Positions 34,645 to 45,609 of a DNA stretch of 64,000 bases are shown in pieces (position 1 is the stretch's first letter; each line of letters starts with the position of its first letter). The stretch is taken from assembly GCA_900491605.1 (NCBI GenBank), contig UESW01003881.1:758583-822582 (forward strand), given 5' to 3'. The notes beneath the pieces were generated by a model. It did no database searches and was not told where the DNA came from. It was given only the letters and a program-made list of their open reading frames with translations. The position numbers were made by a program, and so were the translations under genes. This stretch comes from Calamus simplicifolius. Its lineage: Eukaryota > Streptophyta > Magnoliopsida > Arecales > Arecaceae.

Positions 34645-35082
34645 TTGGGCTGTACAAATCATTCAAAAATAAGTAGGGATCGCTCGTGGATGTATGCAAG
34701 GTTAAAAGATGGCTTGCTTAATCCCAATTTTCTCAATGGATTGAAGGAGTTTATTGCGTTTGCTTATAGTCAACCATATTGTATGGATGATCCTAGGATC
34801 AGGTGCCCCTGTAATTTATGCAAGTGTCAGAACAAAGCCTATAAAGATGTTGAAACTATGAAGGTGCATATGTGTAGAAAGGGATTTGTGCCTGGGTACA
34901 AAGTTTGGAACTATTATGGTGAAATAGAGGGAAGAATTGTTGAGACAAGCAATCAAGTGACGGCAGATGCCGATGATGAACCATTTGTGAATTTAAATGC
35001 ATATGAAGAAATGGCGATAAATGCAGCAGGTAATAAATTTAATCAAGATTCATTTAATGAAGAACCAAATCCGAAAGCATAA
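34645..35082 (+). pseudogene. CACTA-type transposase-associated domain (PF13963-like)
   Basis: An open frame of 145 codons with the typical N-terminal pattern of plant En/Spm transposase genes: SWMYARLKDG, FIAFAYSQP, then IRCPCNLCKCQNKAY and MKVHMCRKGFVPGY. Cys and His spacing fits the family zinc-binding module. The main transposase domain expected downstream is absent, replaced after a stop by the piece at 35291-35746. Called a pseudogene because the gene is incomplete. Confidence 0.8.
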
Positions 35083-35290
35083 AAATTTTATGACACGTTG
35101 GGTGCTGCAAATCAAGGCATCGCAGCTAGCTCGAAACGCCGATCTGAGAAGGGCAGTTCAGGCATGGGTCTCTTTGGCCACACCTCAGGTTCGATTTTCA
35201 TTCAAGAGCATCAACGTTGTTTGGTAAGAAAACATAAATAACTCAATTACTAATTAATTCATTTATAAATACTTACATTTATAATTTATT

Positions 35291-35746
35291 TTCTGTTTTT
35301 ATAGACTGTGCAGGAGAGCACAAACCCAGGTGAGTTTCGTTTGTCTAAGGTGATACACACGAAGGACGGTTCCTGGGTCGATACACTGTCACAGCAAGTT
35401 GGAGTAAGGATTTGCTTCTAAATACTTAATGATTATTTTCAATTCCATACTTCTTGTATTGGTTCAAATATCATTTCTTTTATAATTCGTAGGCACGTAT
35501 GGATGACCTTCTCTCACAAGCATAACAAGCCGACTCTACTGATGGGGAGATGCCCGTCGAACTCTCACCACAGGAGAGTCAACGTGTATTCTTGGAAGCT
35601 GTTGGCGCCCAGCCACACGACAGTAGGGTGTATGGTCTAGACACCAAGGCTTCCAAATTCTTTTCTGTTCGTGGCTCCTGTTCGCACTGTACTGGATTCG
35701 ACGATATTCTTGCTGAGCACATTGCTGAGATAAGGCGATCTATTAC
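35291..35746 (+). pseudogene. Ptta/En/Spm plant transposase C-terminal piece (Transposase_24-like)
   Basis: Two exon-like segments: about 35305-35404 (NPGEFRLSKVIHTKDGSWVD) and about 35493-35746 (ARMDDLLSQA, stop, then VELSPQESQRVFLEAVGAQP, then SRVYGLDTKASKF). The pattern, polar residues then LEAVG and RVYGL, is typical of this family. The frame is cut off at the ambiguous base at 35747 by the 3' flank of gene B. Confidence 0.75.
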
Positions 35747-35747
35747 N
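35747..35747. other. Ambiguous base N at a sequence junction
   Basis: The only N in the window. Left of it is transposon coding sequence; right of it is the TA-rich 3' edge of protease copy B. The 3' flank seen next to A, C and the orphan at 63108 is missing here, so this may be an assembly join. Confidence 0.9.
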
Positions 35748-35791
35748 TGCATATATATATATATCGTAAAGATCGAGTTCATTCATTCCCT

Positions 35792-37032
35792 TCAAGCAGT
35801 GGGGTAAGATGGTTGCATGGCGATGCCGCAAAGCCCCTCCTTGGCCTCGATGTCTCTTTCCATCCTGATGTACCCATTCTCGCCCCACATCGTGCCCCAG
35901 GAGTTCTTGACGAGCCAGTACTTGGTCCCGTCACTGGTGCCATATCCCACTGCAGCGACTCCATGGTCCAAATCCGTCCCACAGGAGCCTGTAAACACAC
36001 CGCCTGAATAGAATTGGAAACCAAAACCACTGGCTTCGATGGCGACAGACACCGGCTGGTTGGCCACTGCCTTAAGAAGTGCGGCCTCGTTGTTGACGGA
36101 TACATCTTCGTAGCCCTTGATCTTCGCTGCATGGGAAGTCAATTTCTCCTTGTCGCACGTGGCATCGGTGGCTTCGTATGGGTAATTGGCTTCGGTCGTG
36201 ATGCCTCCGTTCTTGATGATAAATTTAAAAGCGTCGTCCATCTCGCCTCCGCTGCATCCTTGGTCTTCACCGCCGACGTCGCAGTCCACGAGCTCTTGCT
36301 CCGATAAGGAAATCAGCTTACCAGTGCTTAGTTTGGTCATACCTTCCACTGCGGCCACCGCAGAGAACGCCCAGCAGGAACCTATATTGGATGCATCGAA
36401 TCACATGTCAGGTATGCTCTTAAACCAAATGAAAGAATTACCGATTACTTTTGTGCTTGGCAGGTTGGTTTGGGCCCCAAAAATTTACAGCCCGAACAAA
36501 ATCTGGGTTGTGTCATGCTAGGTTTAGGCAGTATATATATATATATATATAGAGTAGCACACTGTTCATCAGTTTAATGGTGGATTCAGACCATTTACTT
36601 ACCACATTGGCCTTGATCCTTGATGGGAGTAACTGCACCCTTGGTCCTCCAGTCCATACTGACAGGCACAGCGGTTACGTTCTCATACTTGAAGCTCTTC
36701 ACTGGCTTCCCCCAGCTTGCTTGCAATGGCCTGAATCCAGTGTACGTGGCCTTAAACTCCTCAGTGGCGAGGTCTGCAAACTGGTTGATGCCCAGCTTGT
36801 ACTTGTGCTTCTCAGCATTGAATGATTCGATCAGTTCGAAATTGGTTTTAAAGATTTTGAAACGCCGCTCTTTTTCAGCTGCGTCTACGTACGAACGCCC
36901 ATACTGAGCCATCCACTGCTCGTGCTTCTCCATCATCGATGTGTCCGTAAGCGTGCGAGACGCTGCATGAGAAGCCCAAACTGTGATAACTAACAAGGCT
37001 GCCCATAGGCATTTGTTCGCTGAGAAAGCCAT
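35792..37032 (-). CDS. SAG39-like: Papain-like cysteine protease copy B (SAG39/SAG12 type), intact
   Basis: Two exons: 36603-37032 (ATG at 37032) and 35792-36381, intron 36382-36602 with GT-AG ends and a TA microsatellite. The product is 339 residues. Signal peptide about 1-24; I29 propeptide about 36-93 with an ERFNIN series (EKERRFKIFKTNFELIESFN); mature enzyme from about VPVSMDWR. Catalytic Cys146 (GSCWAF), His283 (LDHG), Asn303 (NSWG), and Gln in DQGQCG for the oxyanion hole. Members of this group are secreted or vacuolar endopeptidases linked to senescence and remobilisation of protein. An in-frame ATG 33 bases upstream is unlikely because it precedes the signal peptide. The predicted protein is identical to copy C. 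Confidence 0.95.
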
Positions 37033-37123
37033 GGAGCTGAGGGTTGTGGGGACGATGCAATGCAATATTGGAGCTGGCTAGTGAATTGACTCGGTTATGC
37101 ACATCGAAGTCTCCTGGGTTGGC

Positions 37124-37247
37124 TTATAAAGGGGGAGAGGGTTATACTTCCTCCACGCAGAGGAGGCTAATGGGACTTCTACGTGCCGTAGCGAATGTAT
37201 CGATATATTGGGCTGTCCATAGGGACATCTACGTGCCTTGACGTATG
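37124..37247 (-). promoter_or_regulatory. Core promoter of copy B with ACGT module
   Basis: TTTATAA on the minus strand at 37124-37130, 92 bp from the ATG. CTACGTGCCTTGACGTA at about 37229-37245. A second ACGT site, TTCTACGTGCCGTAG, lies at about 37177-37191. Confidence 0.6.
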
Positions 37248-37473
37248 CTTTGATTTTGACGAGGAGAATGACAAGTTAAATAATCTTAAGGAGGCCAGCT
37301 GTTAAAGAACGGCAAGGGCAAGATTTTTGTGCAGATACCATGATCAGAACTCTACGGTTCTCCTTTTCGTGCCCAATTATTGTGCACCCCAACTTGCTAG
37401 CTGATACTTGAATTAGTATTGAATTAATGAAGTGGGCAGTGGTTCCGCATGGACCGCATGTAGGTAACCGGAG

Positions 37474-37474
<1 letters not shown>

Positions 37475-37519
<45 letters not shown>
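37475..37519 (+). repeat. (ATT)n microsatellite, LINE tail
   Basis: About 14 ATT units marking the 3' tail of a LINE on the minus strand. The same junction occurs at 18757, 38524 and 42479 with different copy numbers. Confidence 0.85.
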
Positions 37520-37520
<1 letters not shown>

Positions 37521-37559
37521 AATGAGTAATATCTAAGATTTGAAAGATGGATCTTCTCC

Positions 37560-38160
37560 AAGAATAAATTTTTTTTTTTTGATACAGACGGACGATCATA
37601 CTATTCTCGTGCGAGTCAGCCCAAAACTATAGTACATAATCTGCATAAGAGCAGGGGGCAGGGATCACTCTGTTTTCAAATCTAGGAACCTTCGTGCTGG
37701 CCACAGCAGCCGCAATCCAGTCTGTAGCAGAATTGGCCTCTCGATAGATGTGTCGGATGTGGACACTGAGAAGACCCCGCAAAGCAGTCTGAATGTCACT
37801 GAAAATAGGGTTGATAAAGATTTGATCACAGAATCTCAATCTAAGCCACCGAATAACATAGAGAGAATCCCCTCAATTAACAGACAATGGGCATGAAGCT
37901 GCCAACAGCATAGAAGATATCAGTCCATGCTGCATAAAGCTCAACCATAAGGACAGAAGAATTCAAAGAGCTAAAACCATCCGTTGCCAGTAAAGCTCTA
38001 TCAGTATCTCGAATAATAAAAGTAGATCCAGTCAGTCTACCATAAATACTTTTATTAAAATTAATTTTTATAAATTTAAAAAAAAACTTTCAAAAGATAT
38101 AAATCACACGTCGGTTCGCTGCCAAGAATAAACTCATTGATAGAACCAGCATAAATGTGA
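37560..38160 (-). pseudogene. LINE RNase H remnant beside copy B
   Basis: 37627-37839 encodes a RNase H C-terminal piece with VHIRHIYREANSATDWIA, the usual end motif of plant LINE RNase H. Further decayed sequence runs to about 38160. Confidence 0.75.
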
Positions 38161-38280
38161 GGTTGTAATGCTCACAAGTTTAATGTCAATCTATTTCCTT
38201 GTGATGGAACTTGGTGATTTGGCCGGCAACACCTGAAACAAACAGGACTATTATATAACTATATGTCTTTATGTAGTTAT

Positions 38281-38548
38281 GATTTTGACGTATGCTTTGA
38301 TTTTGACGAGGAGAATGACAAGTTAAATAATCTTAAGGAGGCCAGCTGTTAAAGGACGGCAAGGGCAAGAATAATTTTGCTCAGGTACCATGATCAGAAC
38401 TCTACGGTTCTCCTTTTCGTGCCCAATTATTGTGCAGCCCAACTTGCTAGCTGATACTTGAATTTGTATAGAATTAATGCAGTGGGCTAATGGTTCCGCA
38501 TGGGCCGCATATAGGTAACCGGAGATTATTATTATTATTATTATTCTT
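38281..38548 (-). repeat. Orphan promoter flank of a lost protease copy, with LINE tail
   Basis: From TTTTGACGTATGC to the (ATT)n tract it repeats the upstream flank of copy B (37234-37500), yet no protease gene is attached. The ACGT module is cut at its first half. It marks a deleted gene copy between B and C. Confidence 0.82.
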
Positions 38549-38599
38549 TTTAAAATGAGTAATATCTAAGATTTGAAAGATTGATCTTCTTTAAAAAAA

Positions 38600-39030
38600 T
38601 AAACTCTCTTATTTTTTTGGTACAAACAAGCGATCACACTAACCTCATGCGAATCAGTCCAGACATATCAGAGTACAAAATCTACTTAAAAACAACAGGA
38701 CAGGAGTCGCCCTGATTACATATCCAAAAACCCGAATGATGACCCACCACCACCGCAACCCAGTCAGCCGCAGAATTAGCTTCCCGATAGATGTGCCGGA
38801 TGTGAACTCTATCGATCTGACTCAGAATCGACCAGATATCACGAAGAAGGGGATTGGATGAAGAATGATCACCATTTTCGCCTAAATCCACCGAACGACG
38901 GAAAGAGAGTCTCCTTCAATGAACAGGCTATGAGCATGGAGCCTCCGAACGGCGTGAAAGATCCTAGTCCATACAGCATAAAGCTCCGCCATAGAGACAT
39001 AAGCTCTTTGATAGAACCACCAACTGAGCT
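38600..39030 (-). pseudogene. LINE RNase H remnant, second copy
   Basis: 38682-38891 encodes VHIRHIYREANSAADWVA, like the piece at 37627-37839 but diverged. Upstream coding sequence to about 39030 is RNase H-like and broken. Confidence 0.75.
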
Positions 39031-40454
39031 AACAACAGTTGTGTTAACGAATGTCACTTTATTAGTGGAACTAAGCTGGTATGTTAATGGAAATTAATAT
39101 ATTTGCACATCACAGTTAACTATTGATCTTTCAAACAATTATGACCATTTTCAGTTTGCATTGTAAATTTACTTCTAGTAATAAATAAATGATAGTGTAT
39201 CTTTTTTTTATTTTTATTTTTTTGAATGGTGAGGGAGGGTTTGTCATCTTAATCCATCATCTTGGCTGAATACGTGGCACGGTGGCAAACCCTTAGATAC
39301 CAAGGTATTATGCAAGACCCTTGTTTTTTTAAAAAAATTATCAATTATTAATGCATCAAATTTCAAATAAGCATTGATTAGCCTCTAAGAATTGTAAATT
39401 AGGTATTTGTAAAGACCCCAATAAATGACCTTATTTGTCCTTAACTATTTGAAATCCTCTCTTTAGCAAGGATTTTAAGATCTTTCTTATCTTTTGCTTC
39501 TTACTCTAGACATGATCTATTCTTGATCCTAAGCTTTTGAGGCTCCACAAACAAATAAAAGGTATGTAAAAGAATGCCATGAGCTTAAGAGTTGTAATAA
39601 TCCCTTCCATGCACTTATATGCACATGTATACTCATTATAAAATATCAATAAATGATAATATTGGCATGCATAGGTAAATAGTTTTATGATATGCATCAA
39701 TATAATCACTTTCAAAATATCAAAGTCCTTTTTCGATCACATTTATCAATAACATTTTAACTAAGTTTTTTATTTTTATTATGCTTAAGATCGATCTTGC
39801 TAGCTTGGCAATGGACAAGCCAAAGCTATGCAAATAATGATAAATTTAAATAATTAATACCAAATATCAATAAATTTAAATAATGATAAATCCCATCTCA
39901 AGATATCCAGTGCAATATTAATATCAAGTCTTTGGACAGTAATATTAACTAATACTGGTACTCTTGTTGTAATGATCAAACAATAGTAATAATGCATGCC
40001 AAATAATAAATCTATCTTTGTATCGATTTATTACTCACATGTAAATCCTTATAATCATTACATATTTACCATCACATATGTATAGTTCGGCCAAGCATTA
40101 ACCTTCCTTTGGACCAACTAATACCCGCATCAAACATACACATACAAAACATCCAACATCCTTCATGAATCATTTACACAAGAGATATCACTTTAATGAT
40201 ATCTTGTTTTAATTAATTTAATTTAGAATAATGAATAAATTTATTAGGCATAAAAATATCATTAATTTGAATTTGATTGAATTTTAAAAATAATGATATG
40301 TTATTTTGGTTGCTGCATAGATTGGTTCTAACCCATATCAAAAATAAAATTTATCCATTTTAAAACTATCTATATAACAAAAAAGATAATTTGAATAAAT
40401 GGATAAGATTTTATTTTATCAAATTATTAAATCACATGGAGAAAGTTGTGCATA
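39031..40454. repeat. AT-rich intergenic with dispersed repeat at 39513-39830
   Basis: 39513-39830 repeats 20044-20373. Otherwise I see no gene. Confidence 0.6.
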
Positions 40455-40802
40455 ATTGAAGCGTGGTAACATAAAATTATATAGTATGGCATAAGAAAAA
40501 ACTGAGTGATTGGAAACAGCCATGGCGCCAACTCGCTAAGTTAATCACGGTCAACAGCAAAGTAAACACCACATTCCAAAAACTGAGAAATGATTTTGAG
40601 CACGAGAGAACTTTTCACTGCCAGAATGAAGAGCGAAGAGCTCTACCAGTTCATGACATGGCAGCTACGAATGTCACATAGAAAGAGCATTAATGTTCAA
40701 ATCAATACATCTATATGAGCAAGATTGAAGCCGCAAATTTAAGGAGCACGTGCATACATACATACATATATATATCGTAAAGATCGAGTTCATTCATTCC
40801 CT
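40455..40802 (-). repeat. 3' flank of copy C
   Basis: Begins AATTGAAGCGTGGTAACATAAAA and follows 1-356 and 63108-63415 with small indels. It ends at the stop codon of gene C. Confidence 0.82.
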
Positions 40803-42041
40803 TCAAGCAGTGGGGTAAGATGGTTGCATGGCGATGCCGCAAAGCCCCTCCTTGGCCTCGATGTCTCTTTCCATCCTGATGTACCCATTCTCGCCCCACA
40901 TCGTGCCCCAGGAGTTCTTGACGAGCCAGTACTTGGTCCCGTCACTGGTGCCATATCCCACTGCAGCGACTCCATGGTCCAAATCCGTCCCACAGGAGCC
41001 TGTAAACACACCGCCTGAATAGAATTGGAAACCAAAACCACTGGCTTCGATGGCGACAGACACCGGCTGGTTGGCCACTGCCTTAAGAAGTGCGGCCTCG
41101 TTGTTGACGGATACATCTTCGTAGCCCTTGATCTTCGCTGCATGGGAAGTCAATTTCTCCTTGTCGCACGTGGCATCGGTGGCTTCGTATGGGTAATTGG
41201 CTTCGGTCGTGATGCCTCCGTTCTTGATGATAAATTTAAAAGCGTCGTCCATCTCGCCTCCGCTGCATCCTTGGTCTTCACCGCCGACGTCGCAGTCCAC
41301 GAGCTCTTGCTCCGATAAGGAAATCAGCTTACCAGTGCTTAGTTTGGTCATACCTTCCACTGCGGCCACCGCAGAGAACGCCCAGCAGGAACCTATATTG
41401 GATGCATCGAATCACATGTCAGGTATGCTCTTAAACCAAATGAAAGAATTACCGATTACTTTTGTGCTTGGCAGTGTTGGTTTGGGCCCCAAAAATTTAC
41501 AGCCCGAACAAAATCTGGGTTGTGTCATGCTAGGTTTAGGCAGTATATATATATATATATACGTAGCACACTGTTCATCAGTTTAATGGTGGATTCAGAC
41601 CATTTACTTACCACATTGGCCTTGATCCTTGATGGGAGTAACTGCACCCTTGGTCCTCCAGTCCATACTGACAGGCACAGCGGTTACGTTCTCATACTTG
41701 AAGCTCTTCACTGGCTTCCCCCAGCTTGCTTGCAATGGCCTGAATCCAGTGTACGTGGCCTTAAACTCCTCAGTGGCGAGGTCTGCAAACTGGTTGATGC
41801 CCAGCTTGTACTTGTGCTTCTCAGCATTGAATGATTCGATCAGTTCGAAATTGGTTTTAAAGATTTTGAAACGCCGCTCTTTTTCAGCTGCGTCTACGTA
41901 CGAACGCCCATACTGAGCCATCCACTGCTCGTGCTTCTCCATCATCGATGTGTCCGTAAGCGTGCGAGACGCTGCATGAGAAGCCCAAACTGTGATCACT
42001 AACAAGGCTGCCCATAGGCATTTGTTCGCTGAGAAAGCCAT
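40803..42041 (-). CDS. SAG39-like: Papain-like cysteine protease copy C (SAG39/SAG12 type), intact
   Basis: Two exons: 41612-42041 (ATG at 42041) and 40803-41392, intron 41393-41611. The predicted 339-residue preproenzyme is identical to copy B, with Cys146, His283 and Asn303 in place. Differences from B are confined to what I can see in the intron (TA repeat length and single bases) and flanks, so B and C are a very recent duplication or are over-separated by assembly. This copy keeps the 3' flank that B lacks. Confidence 0.95.
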
Positions 42042-42132
42042 GGAGCTGAGGGTTGTGGGGACGGTGCAATGCAATATTGGAGCTGGCTAGTGAATTGACT
42101 CGGTTATGCACATCGAAGTCTCCTGGGTTGGC

Positions 42133-42254
42133 TTATAAAGGGGAGAGGGTTATACTTCCTCCACGCAGAGGAGGCTAATGGGACTTCTACGTGCCGTAGC
42201 GAATGTATCGATATATTGGGCGGTCCATAGGGACACTACGTGCCTTGACGTATG
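42133..42254 (-). promoter_or_regulatory. Core promoter of copy C with ACGT module
   Basis: TTTATAA on the minus strand at 42133-42139, 92 bp from the ATG, and CTACGTGCCTTGACGTA near 42236-42252, about 190 bp upstream. Confidence 0.6.
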
Positions 42255-42478
42255 CTTTGATTTTGACGAGGAGAATGACAAGTTAAATAATCTTAAGGAG
42301 GCCAGCTGTTAATGAACGGCAAGGGCAAGATTTTTGTGCAGATACGACGAGAACTCTACGGTTCTCCTTTTCATACCCAATTATTCTGCAGCCTAACTAG
42401 CTAGCTGATACTTGAGTTAGTATTGAATTAACGATGTGGGCAGTAGTTCCGCATGGGCCGCTTATAGGTAACCGGAGA

Positions 42479-42761
42479 TTATTATTATTATTATTATTAT
42501 ATCCAATTATTCATGACACAAAATAGCTAGGTTATTTATATTGTATTTAGAGCAACGACGGTACCCTTTTCTTTGTATTTGTTGTTGACAACAGGCAAAG
42601 GTTTGAGCTTTCCATGCTCTGCTGAGCGCGAGTGTTGCACTTATTATACATGCAAGGACTGCTTGGTAGGATGGCAATTTTTTTTTAATTTTTTTTGTTT
42701 ACCCTTACTATTTTTAAAAGGTCAGAGAATCCTTGGTTTAAACGGCATAATGAATAGTATG
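42479..42761. other. (ATT)n tract and short unassigned sequence before Gypsy-3
   Basis: The ATT repeat marks the LINE tail position, but no LINE follows. After a pyrimidine-rich stretch and CAACAG at 42589-42594 comes a small Cys-rich open frame (CSAERECCTYYTCKDC) that looks like a captured exon. I cannot assign it. Confidence 0.35.
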
Positions 42762-44006
42762 TGTTGAGGGATAGAATCGTTATTGCATTGATAATCGTGC
42801 GAGGGGGCTAGGATCAGCCCCATCCCTCCGTTCGCTACAATATGCCCCCGAGAAACAAGCTAAACTAATATGGTCCGGCAGGCCATGCGACCCCTGATTC
42901 GTTTTTTTTTCCGAGTTTCCATAGCCCGACCTTTCCGAACTATCCGTAACTCAACCTTCCCTGAGCTACTTATGGCTCGGCTTCCCTCGAGCCTCCCATG
43001 GCTCGGCTTCCCCGAGCTTTCCACAGCTCGTTTTCCCCGAGCCTCCCATGGCTCGGCTTCCCCCGAGCTTCCCATAGCCCGGCCTCCCCGAGCTTCCATA
43101 GCTCGGCTTCCCACGAGCTTCTCATAGCTCGGCCTCCCCGAGCTTCCTATAGCCCAGCCTTCCCGAGCTTCCATAGCTCGGCTTTCCACGAGCTCCCATA
43201 GCTTGGCTTCCCGGAGCTTCCCATAGCCCGGCATCCCCGAGCTTCCATAACTCGGCTTCCCACAAGCTTCCCATAGCTCGGCTTCCCAGAGCTTCCTATA
43301 GCTCGGCTTCCCCCGAGCTTCCCAAAGCTCGGCCTCCCCGAGCTCATATAGCTCGGCTTCCCCCAAGCTTCTATAGCTCGGCCTCCCTGAGCGATCCATG
43401 ACTCGATACTCACCTCCGTGGAACCCGACGCGGGAGAGCCTAGACCTATCATAACAGAATCTCAAACAGAGAATCATGTTGAAGAGTGGTCTAGGACCTA
43501 ATATAACCACCTGGGACCTACGCATCTATCAGATCTCAGGCCATCAAAGAGCTCTCCTAGCCGTCGATCCCTCAACGAACAAGATACGGATCCCACCGGC
43601 CCTACAACGGCCTGATTCGATTCATTCTCGTATCCTAACAACCTTCGAACCTTCCAGAAGGCGCTCAAGATCCAGATGATTGCCTTTAAGTACGACACCC
43701 CCAGATTCTCTCAGGTATGCGCTCATAGCCCTTGGCTCACTCTCACTCTCTCACTCTCCTCAACTGCTCGTCGGCGCTCCCCTAGAACTCCCGATCGGCT
43801 ACACCTGGAGAGACTTTCCGGAGAGATCCCTCTCCCCATTTTCTATTGATCACCGATCCCCACTGACTTGAGCATCGGAGGGTCTTCCGCGGAGGGTCAC
43901 CTCCAATGCCTCTCGCGCGAGGACTGCTGTGCAGGTCCGCCCAGGAGGAAGCCCAGACTAGGAGACCGACCGCGCCCGAGTCGGAGGACAGATCCCGACG
44001 GCAACA
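42762..44006 (+). repeat. Gypsy-3 5' LTR
   Basis: 1245 bp, TGTTGAGGG to GGCAACA. 42960-43400 is an array of 26-31 bp units built on CCCGAGCTTCCCATAGCTCGG. TTTAAGTACGACACCC near 43686 is the degraded TATA region (CTATAAGTAC in the other LTR). Confidence 0.92.
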
Positions 44007-44024
44007 GATTGGTGCTAGAGGAAG
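44007..44024 (+). other. Probable primer binding site, Gypsy-3
   Basis: GATTGGTGCTAGAGGAAG directly follows the 5' LTR, the expected place. I have not matched it to a particular tRNA. Confidence 0.55.
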
Positions 44025-44091
44025 GACCTCAAGTCCCGTTTAAACTTGAAGAAAGGAGACAAGGATCTCGATCTGGAGTAGAACCTCTCCA

Positions 44092-45609
44092 ATGGCTAAT
44101 CAGAGAAGAGAAATCTCTGAAGCCCAGGACCATATCGTCACTCAAAGACCTGATTCGACAGGCAACACGGTGCCGCAGCCTCCGCCAGTTGAGACCCCAT
44201 CACCACCAGCCATCCCGGTGATACAGGACCAGTTCACTACGTTGGTCCAACAAGTCCAAGCCCTGACCCACCTGGTTCAGGAGCGTTTCACAGCTGCCCC
44301 TGCTCCGCACCTTCATAGGGAGGCCGTAGCTCCTTCCTCTCCGGCCACCTCCTCCTCTGGTCCGCATGGAGCCACGAACCCCCCACACCGACCCAAAGGG
44401 GACAAACCAGTCCCGCGAGGCGACTATAACAGGGATCCTCCCAGATCTCGACGAGCCCGGACCCTCTCCCCGGTGTCCTCCCGTCATGATTCAACACCAT
44501 CCCTACGCTCTCCCCGCCCAACTCCTCCTCTTACTTCTGAAGAGGAGATCCGTCGATAAATTCGGGAGATGCGTCAGGAACTGGATGCCGCCAAGCAGGC
44601 CCATCCGCTTCAGCTCAAGACGGAGCAGGGCATCCCTTTCTCCAAAGAGATCATGGAGGAAGTGATTCCCTCCCATATCAAACTACCCACCGTCGAGCCC
44701 TACCACAGCTCTTCTGACCCGGATGATCATCTCAGCAGCTTCCGGTCAATAATAATGTTCCACGGAGCATCCGATGCAATCCTCTGCCACGCCTTCCCCT
44801 TCACCCTCAGAGGATCTACCCAAACCTGGTTCAACGCCTTGAAACTAGGTTCCGTTGATTCATTCGACGAGCTGAGCCGTCTTTTTATTGGCCAGTTCGT
44901 TAGTAGCCGCCGTCACCGGCGGAGATCCGACTCCCTCTCCGAAGTTAAGTAGAGAGAGGGGGAGTCCTTGAGAAACTACCTTGGCGGCTTCAACAAGGCC
45001 ATGCTAGAGGTGGACCACCTTAATCATGAGGTGGCTATGTCCGCCTTGGCAGGAGAAGTTTCGAAGGAGAGCGACTTCTACCTGGTGATGGAAGTCAGCT
45101 ACCCCCCAAACCTCTCCGATATGATGGCCCTGTAAGACAAATACGCCAGGATCGAAGAATCACGGAGAGTTGCCCGCACCGAGCTGGCGAAGAAGAAAGA
45201 GCCCAAAGGTCCTGACAGGCACCAACCCGTCCGTCGACCAAGTCCACCTCGTCGCCAAAGAGCTCCCCCACCGTTGCCGAGAAATCGTTCCCGGAGCTCG
45301 CCCAAGCGATTCGACCGATACACTCCGCTCACTGTACCCAGGGCGTAAATTCTCATGGAGATAGAGCGCCAGCTCCCTCGGCCAGCTCCTCACCAAGGGA
45401 ACCCAACCCGGAGGGACCCCGCCAAATACTGTCGCTACCATCGGGAGCACGGCCATGACACCGAGGAATGCTGGCAGCTGAAAAATGAGATTGAGAGGCT
45501 GATTCAACGGGGCCGACTGAACCAATTCAGGAGGGCACCTGAGCTAGGACAAGGGGGGATCACTAGCCCGAGCTTCAACAACCTCCTCCTCCACCAAATC
45601 CACCTGTAA
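44092..45609 (+). pseudogene. Gypsy-3 gag, four in-frame stops
   Basis: MANQRREISEAQDHI begins a Pro-rich N terminus. The retrotransposon gag domain lies in 44640-45120 (GSTQTWFNALKLGSVDSF), and the variant zinc knuckle CRYHREHGHDTEEC lies near 45430. The frame is continuous except for TAA 44557-44559, TAG 44950-44952, TAA 45133-45135 and TAA 45346-45348. All four could be former CAA or CAG, consistent with C-to-T decay. Confidence 0.9.

Noticed and set aside
42573..42767. Cys-rich open frame before Gypsy-3
   Set aside because: Looks like a captured exon but matches no family I can name, so I left it unassigned.
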